Shown piece by piece: positions 33,380 to 43,404 of a stretch of 47,393 bases of DNA (positions are counted from its first letter, which is position 1; the number at the start of each line of letters is the position of its first letter). Origin of the DNA: Acanthaster planci. Taxonomy: Eukaryota; Echinodermata; Asteroidea; Valvatida; Acanthasteridae. The stretch covers positions 383,088 to 430,480 of the forward strand of contig NW_019091360.1 in the NCBI RefSeq assembly GCF_001949145.1, in the 5' to 3' direction. The notes beneath the pieces were generated by a model. It saw nothing but the letters and a program-made list of their open reading frames with translations. It made no database searches and was not told the DNA's origin. The position numbers and the translations under genes are program-made.

Positions 33380-35170
33380 TAAAGACTTGTACAGGGTTAA
33401 AATTGCTTTAGGGGAGGAACCTCAAGCAACGCTTCTTATAAATCCTAAGAGGCAATTGGCTCTTGACACTATTGAGTCAGTGTGTGCTGCCGAGCTGAGC
33501 TTAGCATCTATCTTGAGACCCAAGTATTGGATCGTATTGGTAGTGTTGAGAGTACTGTTTCCAAGAAAGTACACTGGGAGGTTGAGTTGATGGCTTCCAC
33601 TTGTAGTTACATGCATTGTCTTAGTTTTACCAGTGTTGAAAGTCATATTATTAAAATCACACCAGTTAGCAACCTATTCAAATCAGTCTGAAGGACATGC
33701 TGGTTGTCAGGACATTGAAAGGCTTGTGAAAGATATCATCAGCAAATAAGGCACAAGTAGAGTAAACTAAGTTGGATATGTCATTGCCCCAGAACACTAC
33801 CTTGTGGAACACCAGAAGTAACATCCTCCCAAGGAGAGACAGCACCCTGAAGGAGGACCCGCTGCCTGCAACCAGTCAAAAATGATCGAACCCAATGCTG
33901 CAGCTTACCCTGCAGATTGAACACTGTTGCCAGTTTGCCCAGCAGGATATGGTGCAGTATTGTGTTGAGCACCTTAGACATGTCAAGGAAGACGGGATCA
34001 ATTCGTGGGAGTCTATCCAAGGTGGACAACCAGGAATGCATAATGTTGGCTAGCTGGGTTACACAGCTTCTGTGTTTACAAAACCCTGTTGATTGCAGTT
34101 AAGGAGACCCAAATGTGGTTAGATGATCTGAAATGGCAGTGGATATAATCCGTTCTAGTACTTTACAATAACACAGATGTGAGAACGACAGGCTTACAGC
34201 TGATGAATAAAGATTTATCGCCCTTTTTAAAAAAACAGGTGTTACATTGGCACTTTGCCAGATGTCTGGTAATGACCCTGCATTCAGTGAGGCACCGAAC
34301 AACAGACTAAGGGGATGAGAATTTTCTGGACCAATTTCATGAAGGATACTCCATGTAGGTAAAATACCATCGAGTCGAGGGGATTTATTGGACAGAAGCA
34401 TGCGGAGCAAAGTAGCAATTTCACTTGCGGAAACATCAATTAGCGATAGACAAGGAATTGGAAGCGAGCAAGGACGGGGGTTATGGGGAACCGGACCAGC
34501 AGGTTTACACACAGAGGAAAAGTAATTACTGAAAGCAGAAGCGGTTGTATAAGGGTGACAAAATTTACGATTGTTGTGAATAAATGATGAATAAATGATG
34601 ATGGAGGAGGAGACTGTTCACAGGTTCTAACAAATGACCAGAACCGACAGTTGTTACCATCCATTTCAAATAACACATTTACATAATGCCAATATGCTTT
34701 CCGAATAGATGTTTTGACCTCATTGCGGACGGATTTGTACGAATTCCAACCAGTTAAGAGGCCAGATCTATGAGCTATGTTGAACAGTTTATGTTTCTTT
34801 TTTGATAAGTTTCTTTACATCTGGGGTGATCCAGGGTGAAAATCAAGATCGGCGTTTGGTAACCCCAGAAATCGAGTCTTTTATTACAGCATCAAACAAG
34901 TCCAAAAAATTGTCGGCTGACTGTTTGATGTTACTGTTAATTAACTGATGCAGATGTTTTAAGTCTTCACGGTGAGTTTGTAAGAATTACCGTAGTACCA
35001 CTGGATGGGGGATGTTGTGTGGATTGAAATATCTTGTCTACAAAGTGGTTAATATAACAGGATTTGGAACGCTGGAGACAGACAAGATATGATTGGTGAA
35101 AAATAAGTCAATGATGGAATCTTGATTGGACTGTTTGGGTTGGATCTTGTTTGTCTCTAAGACCCTCAGT
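33380..35170 (-). mobile_element. Jockey/CR1-type LINE fragment, decayed
   Basis: Reading the - strand from high to low coordinates: the end of the endonuclease (SIIDLFFTN at 35119-35093), a linker with PWITPDVKKLI and RNIKLFNIAHRSG (about 34860-34760), then RT blocks: NKSPRLDGI near 34390-34361, LDMSKVLNTILHHILLGKL near 33985-33930, TSGVPQGSVLG near 33820-33788, and LFADDIF at 33752-33731, which is the catalytic YADD-type motif with Phe. After it come TGKTKTMHVTT and YLGLKIDAKL in 33646-33422. Several stops and frameshifts make it inactive. Confidence 0.82.
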
Positions 35171-35509
35171 GAAACCACGCAACGATATGTCAAAAGTGAG
35201 TGTGAACTCCATGTAGTCGTGTTTGGCTCTGAGAGATTCCATTCCTACATGTACTTGTAATGAAGTGATACACAAAAAAACCACTAAGGTCAGCGCCACT
35301 CCAGCGTCAACGCATGTTCATGAGAATGATAACCCTCTGACCTTGAGATTGTATATCACCCAGGAAATGATATGCTGTTGGCTGTTGGTTTGTCTTGCCT
35401 AACACAAGACATACATGTGTACATATCAATCTGGATCTGCAAATCCAATTTGTACAGTTCTCTGAAGAACACCTCAGTCAAGTCAGAGAAGAGAGCCCGT
35501 ACTTGTTGA
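35171..35509. other. Intron 4 DNA, possibly LINE 5' remnant
   Basis: Continues upstream of the LINE endonuclease end in LINE orientation, but no further motif is legible. No exon is seen. Confidence 0.3.
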
Positions 35510-35810
35510 GCTCAAAGGAATAATCGTTTGCTGGCTGGCCAGACAGAATTGAGGATCTGCCAAAACCACTCCGCCTGTATTTGTCCTTCTGCGACAAATT
35601 GTCAGTAGAGAATGGACTCCACAAAGGAGAATGTGTCCTCATTCCTTATGGTATGCTGGGATACATGCTGTCAAAGTTGTGTAAAGAGACACCAAGGCAT
35701 GGAGAAAACCAACCTGTAGGTCAGGGAATGTGTTTTGGGGCTCCATATATATGCACACATTGATTACTGAGTGAAACTGCCCAACCTGCCAACCTTTCCA
35801 GCACTCTCAG
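35510..35810 (+). pseudogene. Gypsy integrase zinc-binding (H2C2) fragment
   Basis: The + strand shows GWPDRIEDLPKPLRLYLSFC, KLSVENGLHKGECVLIP and GYMLSKL, then in shifted frame HQGMEKT and VRECVLGLHI. In gypsy elements a 'D.LSV.NGLL.KG.R..IP...R..ML..LH.GH.G..K' stretch precedes the integrase catalytic core. The fragment is on the opposite strand to the RT at 31784-32660, so it comes from a different insertion. It is degenerate. Confidence 0.62.
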
Positions 35811-36162
35811 GCACTAGAATCTCTTATGTCACACAAAATACCACTAAATTTCCATCAAGCATAATGAAAATATGCTGCAAGTATTTTAGACCTGCATACT
35901 TGAAACAGGGGTGAAATTTGTCAGGATTTTTTTTGACGATTTCAGGATTTTTCAAACAATGTCCTTTAAAATCTGAAAACCTTTGAGTTAAATATTGAGG
36001 TGTTTTACTGCAAGTTGATATACGTGTATAACACAAGAAATAGGTATTTTGAGGGATGTTGTTTTAGGCAAACTTGAATGTAACTGTACCAATGGCCCTA
36101 CACTGATGTGGGGCCCACAAACCTCTAACCAGTAATATCTTTCATATAAATCTCTCTGATAG
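35811..36162. other. End of intron 4
   Basis: No element recognised. The intron ends with TCTCTCTGATAG at 36162. Confidence 0.45.
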
Positions 36163-36420
36163 ATCATGGCCTACCAGACACAGTTTTGCGGGAGTTGAGT
36201 GAATACATCATAGGGGAATGGAAGAAAATCGGCACATTCTTGAACTTGGAGTATTCCATTATACTTGGAATAGATCAGAACCATTGTAGCTCAGAAGATA
36301 AAGCTTACCACATGCTAATGACATGGCGTTCACGTCTCAGTGAAGGGACCGATGCTGTTACAACACTTGCTGCAGTACTAAAGACTGTTGGGCGAGTGGA
36401 CTTATCAGAACGACTCAAAG
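36163..36420 (+). CDS. Exon 5 of caspase-like gene: second death domain
   Basis: The exon is 258 bp with phase 1 on both sides, acceptor GATAG and donor AAAG|GTATTC. It encodes another complete death domain: LRELSEYIIGEWKKIGTFL, then IILGIDQN, KAYHMLMTWR with the conserved Trp, and LKTVGRVDLSERL. It is alignable with the domain of exon 3 throughout (EWRKLGSFL against EWKKIGTFL, DAYGILSKAL against DAVTTLAAVL), at roughly one third identity by eye. The two may be an old internal duplication. It follows exon 4 in frame across an intron of about 17.6 kb. Confidence 0.83.
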
Positions 36421-36779
36421 GTATTCTGTCATATTTATCATAAAAAATTGTAAAAAAGAATTAGGTAATTAAACTCTACTATCTACTTGACCTTGGAGTC
36501 AAACTTACAAGGGATTTTAGTCATGCCTTCATCTCATTGTGAAAGTTATGTTTAAAATTCATGTGAACAATATACATGTAACATATTTATTTCAATTTTT
36601 ATTTGCAATGGGCTCATTTTCCAGTCGTCTTGTTTATCAAACGTTCAATATGCATGGTAAACCTGACCATTTCTTCTTTTCCAATCACATCCTTCACATA
36701 TCATTTGTAATTGGTGTATTAACCTCTAGCATAACATTTATGGAGAAAACTTTAGCAGAATCATAACATCTGTTTACCT
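36421..36779. other. Start of intron 5
   Basis: AT-rich DNA, no exon recognised. The frame 36539-36766 has no domain. Confidence 0.4.
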
Positions 36780-36976
36780 TTAACCCCTTCACGGTGGGAT
36801 TATTTTGACCGCGGCTGCTGGGCNNNNNNNNNNNNNNNNNNNNNNNNNNNNNNNNNNNNNNNNNNNNNNNNNNNNNNNNNNNNNNNNNNNNNNNNNNNNN
36901 NNNNNNNNNNNNNNNNNNNNNNNNNNNNNNNNNNNNNTGGTGCGATAGTAGCAGTCCTTCGTAGCGAAGGGGTTAA
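36780..36976. mobile_element. TTAA-flanked TIR element containing an assembly gap
   Basis: TTAACCCCTTCACGGTGGGA begins at 36780, and the right end, read on the other strand, is TTAACCCCTTCGCTACGAAG, ending at 36976. The shared TTAACCCCTTC(A/G)C terminus with intact TTAA on both sides indicates a piggyBac-type element. Its middle (36824-36937) is missing, so its true length is unknown. Confidence 0.7.
36824..36937. other. Assembly gap (114 N)
   Basis: A run of undetermined bases inside the TTAA-flanked element. The gap length may be an estimate. Confidence 0.99.
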
Positions 36977-37887
36977 CAGGTATTTTGAATATAACTTTCC
37001 CTCAAGCAGTTCTCCCATTTTACCAGATGATAAAATCACCAACATGTTAAACACTTTCTCAGTTTCAAGAACTTGACTCCCACACATATGTCAATCAATG
37101 TTTTCCAAATAACACACTTATCTACCTAGATTACCAAAACTTTAGAAAATAATTGCAAAAATACCTACTTTTTCAAGCTTAAAAGAACATTTCACAGTTA
37201 CAAAAACTTAAACAGTTCAGAAAAAATATCCTGATGAAGTCATGATGACGTAGGCTGATATGTACATTTAACCCCAATTTTCCCTTGTAACATCGCATTC
37301 ACATTGGGCTTGTAGTTCTTGAATAGTTGGCCTTCACATTTTCAGCTTTAAGGATCTGTTTGTTGACACTTGATGACGTCATGACATCACTGTTAAGTAC
37401 TCACCTACATATACATGGTGCTTGGTTGAAATTCATTCAAGATCCAAGATATAACAGTGACAAAAGCCTGAAACAGAAAAAAGACTTCATTTCTTTTCTC
37501 TACATGTACATTTCCAATAATGCACCCCTACGGTGCACTTTACAAACAGCTGCACTTGGTTTGTATAAAATGTAGCAATGAATGTTTTTGCTCCTCATTA
37601 TTACTTCATACTTCATGCTCATTATTACTTCATTACTTTAATGTTTTTGTAAAGTCACTCAGAGATGGGAATATCCCCCTCCCACCTTTTGACCAGCTGA
37701 ATGGGCTTTTGGTTCATCTTTCTCTACTTTTTTGCAGAGAAAAAAGGCTAGGATTTTGGCGTATTTTTGAATTTCTTACCAACAAAAATGTTTTCAGTGG
37801 TACTGCCCTGTACTCACACAGCAAGGCTATTTTCAGATATGTTTGGTCAAGAATGATAACTCTTTATCCTTTTTATCTATTTATTAG
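36977..37887. other. Rest of intron 5
   Basis: No domain or element was recognised. The frames 37327-37575 and 37520-38002 are not supported; the second merely overlaps exon 6 in another frame. The intron ends with a pyrimidine-rich tract and TTTATTAG at 37887. Confidence 0.4.
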
Positions 37888-38019
37888 TACATATGGCTCA
37901 GCCACTTCAATCCATGAATGTCCAGTTTACACAACAGCCGGAGGTAATAGATTGGCCAGCACATTACACAAGAGATTCACAGCAGCAGCAATCACAGGCT
38001 GATGCAACACCTGAAGCAT
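37888..38019 (+). CDS. Exon 6 of caspase-like gene: Gln-rich linker
   Basis: This 132-bp exon is phase 1-1 with acceptor ATTAG and a strong donor T|GTAAGT. It encodes MAQPLQSMNVQFTQQPEV and a Gln-rich stretch (DSQQQQSQADATPEA). No domain is visible. It lies between the second death domain and the protease domain, where a flexible or cleavable prodomain linker is expected. Its frame is fixed by the flanking phases; on its own the exon would be hard to call. Confidence 0.68.
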
Positions 38020-38928
38020 GTAAGTGACCCACATGTAAATGTACCAGTGTTGGCAATTAACATAAGGAGTTTATAATGTAAATGTAATATGATTTATGAG
38101 AAAGTGATGAAACACATGTGTGTAGCTTTGAAGTTTTAACATGGAAGTAGCAAAAAGCACAGATGTGTTCTGGATAACTGGCATCGTCATCTCATAATTT
38201 TTACATCTTTGTTAAAGTTGTTCTGAAAATTTATCAGCAGAAATTGCTTTGAACACATCAGTGACAACAAGTACTTAATAATGGTTAATAGACTGTACTA
38301 GGGTCCACTGATGCATTGATGTTAGTTGATTATTTGATATCACTGTAAAATCAGTAGCGCCAATATCAAATTTGTAACCATGTCGAAATATTGAAAATCT
38401 TGATTTTGGGAATGATTTTTGAAATCTCAAAAGCAAGTCAGATCATTGACAAAATAAATCTCCAGTTTGAATTAGGACACAGTGCCCACTCTGAAAAACA
38501 TCGTGAGATCTTAGCAGCTTTGTTTTAAACGAATTCTCTGAGGAGCTTTCATCCAACCAGTGATTGACAGCCGACTGACTGTCATGTGTTAAAAGGTGAA
38601 TTTTCCGGATGTAATAAGGCCAGTTGACTTTTGTAGAGGCTGTGTCTTTTTATTTATTTAATGCCTTATGACTTTTCCAGAACAATACCATGGAATATTT
38701 TGTAATGGTAGACAGACTCTGAATGATATGCTTATCCTGTATCAATCTTCATATTTGATCTGGTAATTTTTTAATGTTGGACCAATATATGTTTTTCCAT
38801 AAGGGGATACTGAGCTGCAACACACTTGCATTCTTTTAAAAGAGAGAGTAAGAGTACATGTACCTGTATGACCTGTCATGATTGTGAATTTACACGCACG
38901 GTAAGGTTTGAAAGTCATTGTGTATTAC
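38020..38928. other. Start of intron 6
   Basis: No element or exon recognised. The sequence is AT-rich with scattered TACATGTA words. Confidence 0.4.
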
Positions 38929-39190
38929 CATAGTTTTCAGAATATAAGCTTCCCGGTGTATGGGCTGCAGCATGCAAAAAACAGCAAATTAAGATTTAAA
39001 GTCGGTGTATAAGCTGCACCGGTGTATAGACCACACAGCAGTGCTGACGATCCAACCATGAAGGTGCTGCAGGTTGGAGTGAGGTGGATAAATGGAGAGA
39101 TAAGAAAGGAAAAAATAGGCAAAAGGGAAACAGGGACTAAATAAAAGGATTATAAGCTGGCCTGGATAGACAAAAGTATAATCAAACACT
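38929..39190. mobile_element. Possible small TIR repeat with ACCATAGTTTTC-type terminus
   Basis: ACCATAGTTTTCAGAATATA at 38929 resembles the terminus of the small element at 40642 (ACCATAATTTTATGGAATAT). Repeats of GGTGTATAAGCTGCA and GATTATAAGCTGG follow to about 39170. The right end is not certain. Confidence 0.4.
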
Positions 39191-39597
39191 GTGGGCCGAG
39201 GACCTGTCTATTCAAACTTAAAATGCCAACACAGAACATATATACGTATAAAACATTTGCATATTGTCAGTGCTCTGGGACCAACGTCACTCAGCCACCA
39301 CACAACACCCCCACACATTCCAACACAAACCCATCCCACTTTTCTCAATACATCCAACTCGAGCCAGTCGCTGTCCTTGTGGAATGGCCCAGAGCACAAA
39401 TAATATGCCTGAAATAGTGTATTTCTATATAATTGATATAAAATAATAAATAATCCTTTACAAGCTGGAAGTTGAAGTGTCATTAATCAGTTTAACAATA
39501 CATTTCTGAACATTCCAAGTATGAAATAAATACAAACTACAGGTCATAAAAGTGGGTAATCAGGTTTTGAGTGAAACATGTTAAAGAGTCAACTGTC
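39191..39597. other. Intron 6 DNA
   Basis: C/A-rich stretch with overlapping short frames in three frames (39191-39446) and one on the - strand. None has a domain. No exon signals were recognised. Confidence 0.4.
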
Positions 39598-39863
39598 GCA
39601 GAGTCCTTAATGTGAGATGGGAGTGCAGTGTGTTAAAGAAAAGAAAAGAAGTTATAGTCTCATCTGCAATAGATGTTTCATGCTTTAAAGCACATTCCAC
39701 CAGGAGTGCAGCTACCTCGGCTGCAGCTCTATCAGGAATTTCCATTGTGGAAATTTTCAAAGCAGCTGATTGGTCATCTGCTGGTACATTTAGAAAAATC
39801 TACCAGAGGGATGTAGTATCCTTAAGGTTTGGAACAGCAGGGCTAGTTTTGGTTGAGTTTTGA
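39598..39863 (+). pseudogene. DIRS-type tyrosine recombinase, C-terminal fragment
   Basis: The frame contains CFKAHSTRSAATSAAALSGI, IFKAADWSSAGTFRKIYQRD and ends GLVLVEF. The H-x2-R in AHSTRS and the Tyr in KIYQRD are placed like the catalytic His/Arg and nucleophile of tyrosine recombinases, and the wording is characteristic of DIRS-like retrotransposons. The N-terminal half, RT and RNase H are absent here. Confidence 0.75.
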
Positions 39864-40222
39864 ATTGTACAATGAGTCTTGATATTAACTGGGATGAAAT
39901 ATAATTTCCAATTTTGTAAATGCACTTACTTATAATTGGAATTAAATGAGGAAGGACTCATACTCCCTCCCAAAGGTCTCAGGAGTTTCCTCTTTTATAC
40001 CTACCCATATGCAATCACTTCAGCCAGTTAAGGGTACTCCTGTCTACAACTACAAAGAGAAAAGCCTAAAGGAGCTAAGGTAGTCTTTGAAGTATTCAGA
40101 GAGCCAAATGTGCAGTCTTCAAAAGACCATCCCAAAATAATGCACTGTTTCAATTTTTGTTTTTATTGATTTTACATACAGTTATGTTTCTTTGCTAGAA
40201 TGCTTTGATCTTTTCTCCCCAG
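39864..40222. other. End of intron 6, probably partly DIRS 3' sequence
   Basis: The segment directly follows the recombinase stop and may contain the 3' end of the DIRS fragment, but no terminal or circular-junction repeat was recognised. It ends with the acceptor tract TTTTCTCCCCAGTAG. Confidence 0.4.
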
Positions 40223-40321
40223 TAGGTTCCGAAAATGTTGCAGAGCAAATGGAAGGGATGGAAATCTGTCAATCGCATGGAGAGCAGGAAAAGCCACATA
40301 CACCACAAGAGCAACAGACAT
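40223..40321 (+). CDS. Exon 7 of caspase-like gene: acidic Gln/Glu linker, with tandem acceptor
   Basis: The acceptor region reads CAGTAG, so splicing may use CAG (exon from 40223, 99 bp) or TAG (exon from 40226, 96 bp). Both keep phase 1 and differ by one residue (Leu-Gly versus Cys). The product is SENVAEQMEGMEICQSHGEQ followed by a Pro/Gln stretch, ending before T|GTTAGT. No domain. The acidic low-complexity composition fits the linker before a caspase domain. Confidence 0.62.
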
Positions 40322-40641
40322 GTTAGTGTCTTCAGTGCTTCAATTGATTTTTTTTGTGAATATGTCTTTGAGGGTGGATGCTTGAGAGGGCAATAGGGGC
40401 TATGGTCCCCCCCCAAAAAAAAATATTTAACATCTTTTTAAGAACTAAAGGCAAGTCTTTGTCTATTTCATTCCATTTCCTTTCCACAAGTGTGTAAAAA
40501 GTGCCAAAATGTTGCCTTAACCTTCAAAATACCACAAAGTTCATGTGCAAAATTTAAATTGTTTTTTACCTCTCCAAACAAGTCCCCCCCTGGGAAAATT
40601 TTGGATATGGATCCACCCTTGCTTGACTTTGTGGACCTATG
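40322..40641. other. Start of intron 7
   Basis: No exon recognised. A C-run then A-run lies near 40410-40425. Confidence 0.4.
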
Positions 40642-40725
40642 TACCATAATTTTATGGAATATAAGTCGCCCAGTATATAAAGAATAAACATACAAGCCGC
40701 AGCTTGCAGTCCGAAAATTACGGTA
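40642..40725. mobile_element. Very short palindromic TIR element
   Basis: TACCATAATTTTATGGAATA at 40642 is mirrored by the right end, reading TACCGTAATTTTCGGACTGC on the other strand and finishing at 40725. The whole element is only 84 bp. Similarity with the terminus at 38929 indicates a family. Confidence 0.65.
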
Positions 40726-40927
40726 CAAAACATTCAATGTTTGAAAGATGTATATGTGTATGTGTTGTGAGTATATTAATTGTTGAAATATACATGTATA
40801 TCATGCAATAAACATCAAGTGAAAAAAAATGCTACATGAAGTACAGTATTGTTACAAAGTCCAGTTCTAAATGAAATGAGATTTATATGTAATATCACCA
40901 ACAACGGTTTCTTCTGTCATCTTTCAG
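40726..40927. other. End of intron 7
   Basis: AT-rich, closing with TCATCTTTCAG at 40927. Confidence 0.45.
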
Positions 40928-41089
40928 ATGGAGGGATTACTATGAGCAAGAAAGAACATGTAATTGGACAGGAATCGTTACCTGAATACAGGATGACCCG
41001 CAACCCGAGGGGACTGTGTATGATTATCAACAATATCAACTTTGTTGGAAACAGATTTAGAGTCCGTACAGGCAGTGGAAAAGACACAG
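40928..41089 (+). CDS. Exon 8 of caspase-like gene: start of the caspase p20 domain
   Basis: The 162-bp exon is phase 1-1, with acceptor TTTCAG and donor ACAG|GTATGAG. After a short stretch it reads YRMTRNPRGLCMIINNINF, the first strand of a caspase large subunit in the caspase-8/-10 style (Y-x-M-x4-PRG then INN), and then VRTGSGKDT, where the Arg matches the S1-pocket Arg of the RxG(S/T) motif. The catalytic His (SHG) and Cys (QACxG) lie in later exons, which I did not find before 47393. Protease activity is therefore plausible but untested; the chain could also be a c-FLIP-like pseudo-protease. Confidence 0.83.
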
Positions 41090-41319
41090 GTATGAGATTC
41101 TGTCAATCAGTTTGAGTAGAAATGTACTAATTAACAAATACAGTCAACTCTCTGTAATACGAGCTCAGATAGGACAAGATTCCAATTTGTGAGAGCATAT
41201 TTCAGTAGTGTGTACATTCCTGTGAGGACAAAAATCTTTAATATGAGGTTGGGTGAAACAAGTTTCTGTTAAGATGGCACCTTTTGTGGTATAGTTGAGT
41301 GCAAATGTTATCTTTCTAT
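41090..41319. other. Intron after exon 8 with a mariner/Tigger-like end
   Basis: TACAGTCAACTCTCTGTAAT at 41139 is the same type of terminus as at 5846 and 14734. The opposite end is not recognised, probably because the piggyBac element inserted into or next to it. Confidence 0.5.
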
Positions 41320-43356
41320 CCAACCCTTTATGCGCTATTGCCGACTCCAGTCACCCGGCCCTTTTTTCCCACACTGCTATCGGCGACCACAGTGCCCCCG
41401 CAAGAACAGTGCTGTATAAATGAATGAATGAAGCAAACCTTTGACCCCTGAACCCGCATCCGGGTATTTTCTGAAAAGTGAATACGTGGCAAACATTTCT
41501 CAACAGTAAAATCACATTCGTTTCTGAGAAAATTTTCTGCAATTTTCGATCGAAATTCTGTGTGTCCCAATGTTCGAGTGCTCGCTAAAACAAAAGGCAT
41601 GTACAATGGAAGCTTCAGCCACATTTCGGAAGATTTTTGGAGACTCAGACTATGGAGATTCCGACTTTGAAGGCTTTTTGCAGACGATTCTTGTGATAGT
41701 GACGATTATGTCACCCAGGGCTCCGTTGACTATAGTGTGAATGATGCATTTGATGGGCCGCAACAACACCACGATGGCTCCGGTGAAGTTCGCCAACAAC
41801 CTAGAGGTAATTACAGTAATGCGGCTCAGATCGCAGCACGTAATGATGCATTTCAGAGGGCGTACCATTATGACTGGCTGATCAATTTCAGCCATCCACA
41901 CGGCCAGCTGATTTTCGATGACAAAGAGCCAACAGAATATGGGATTTTCTCCCATTATTTCGATGCAGAGGTAATTGACTTCTTGTAGAAATGAACAGAT
42001 ATGCGGTGACCATCATTGCAAGTAAAGGCGGTATAGAAAGCTTGGGAGATTATTCGAGATTACGCAAGTGGCGAGTTGTCAGTGACACCGAAATGAGAGC
42101 ATTTCTGGCTATATTACTGTTGTTCAAAATTGATCGTCGCCCCAACTGTGAGTCATACTGGACCACAGAATGGACAATGGAGGCCCCCAGAATAAGGTCC
42201 ATAATGTCCAGGGATTGCTTCCAACTAATCTTGACCGTTTTCCATTGCACCGACAATGTGTTGGTGACTCAACCTGGTGACGCCAACCGTTATCAATGAG
42301 GCAAAATAAAAGAACTAATGGACATGCTTTTGACTCGATGGATGTTGAGTTATTATGCAGACCGAGAAGTGTCGGTTGATGAAACAATCATATCGTTCAA
42401 GGGCTGCACTGGAATGAAAGTGTACAAACCCAACAAACCCCACTGAATTGCTGGAATTTGGCTGAGGCGAAGACCTGATACATCTGGAATGCTGAACTTT
42501 ACCAGGGAAAGAAAACTGAGGATGTTGAGGTTGGCTTGTATCACAATGTCGTAGCGACACTTTGTGAGCCAGTGTACGGGAGGGGACACCACATGTACGT
42601 GGACAGTTTGTTTTCTTCTCCTGCCCTGTTCAAAGAAGTTGAAACAAACAATGTTGGTGCATGTGGCATGCTCCGCATCAACCGCGCAGGAACACCAGAA
42701 GTAATCAAGAAATCTAAACTGAAGAAGGATTACCCACTCCTGGCTGTTCATAATGGAAACTTACTGTTCCTTGCATGGCATGACAAGAGGCAAGTCAATT
42801 TGATGATGTCTGTCCACAACGCCAACACATTCAGGAAGCAGGTGCGAGACCCACGAGAAGTTGACAAACCAGTGGCCATAGAATGTTACACCAAGTATGT
42901 GGGCGGAGTGGACAGAGCTGATCAGGGCATGTGGTATCATTTGAACATTCACAAGACCCTAAAATGGTGGTTGAGGTCAGCTATATCAACAGCTGGATTG
43001 TGTGGAAATCTCTCCATCCAGGCACTCGGCATTCTCCAGAGAAGTTGCAGATTAGTGTTTCTAAGTAAATGTCAAAAAAAATCAGGAGTGATTGAGCAGA
43101 CATTTTGAAGAAAATTTTATTAGTTTCATTTTAATGGCTTCATATTTCATACGCTTTTTAATTTTAATAAAAAATATACCCACCAATGGATAGGTAATTT
43201 CATACTGAACAAAAAGTTTGCATTCTCCCATAGAATGTATCCTTCACCAAGAAAAACATCCATGAAACATCATTGAGCAATTGCTTGGGTACTTAAAAAG
43301 AAACCCAGCGCCACTGGAATATGAGTGGATAAGGATGGTAGCGTGTTAAGGGTTAA
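41320..43356 (+). mobile_element. piggyBac element with recognisable termini
   Basis: The left end AACCCTTTATGCGCTAT (41322-41338) and the right end, read on the other strand as AACCCTTAACACGCTAC, match at 13 of 17 positions. The right side carries an intact TTAA (43353-43356); the left TTAA has decayed to CCAA (41320-41323). Between them lies a broken piggyBac transposase, on the + strand. The total length of about 2 kb is in the normal range for this superfamily. Confidence 0.82.
41608..43108 (+). pseudogene. piggyBac transposase, broken by frameshifts and stops
   Basis: Segments: an N-terminal part from an ATG near 41608 (MEASATFRKIFGDSDYGDSD); 41737-41988; 41991-42299; then a TGA at 42297-42299 with the same frame continuing to 42444; and 42536-43108. 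All three positions of the piggyBac DDD triad are readable: VSVDETI with Asp at 42378-42380, HHMYVDSLFSS near 42590, and GGVDRADQGM near 42900. At least two frameshifts and two stops prevent a continuous product. The C-terminal zinc-finger Cys cluster is not seen after 43050. The protein cuts at TTAA sites in active relatives. Confidence 0.9.
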
Positions 43357-43404
43357 CACAAGCAACGTGTCAATAAACCAACCCATTTAGTAAAGGTGCT
43401 GTTG

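Larger units (their letters stand above)
5341..41089 (+). other. Gene span: DED-DED-DD-DD caspase-8-like gene, 3' incomplete
   Basis: The eight exons at 5335-5681, 8078-8310, 14834-15097, 18369-18542, 36163-36420, 37888-38019, 40223-40321 and 40928-41089 join without a stop. Intron 1 is phase 2 and introns 2-7 are all phase 1; the next intron after 41089 is phase 1 too. The protein so far has about 550 residues: two DEDs, two death domains separated by a linker, two low-complexity linkers, and the first strand region of a caspase domain. Known DED caspases are initiators recruited by adaptors such as FADD; death domains mediate recruitment to receptors or adaptors. The combination is inferred from exon order and phase, not from a transcript. 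It could still be two overlapping genes or alternatively spliced modules. Confidence 0.72.

Noticed and set aside
33729-33752. Text match 'FADD' on the - strand
   Set aside because: It is the catalytic YADD-type motif of the LINE reverse transcriptase, not the adaptor protein FADD.
37520-38002. 160-codon open frame as a gene
   Set aside because: It overlaps exon 6 in a different frame and has no domain or splice logic. Exon 6 in its own frame fits the phases on both sides.
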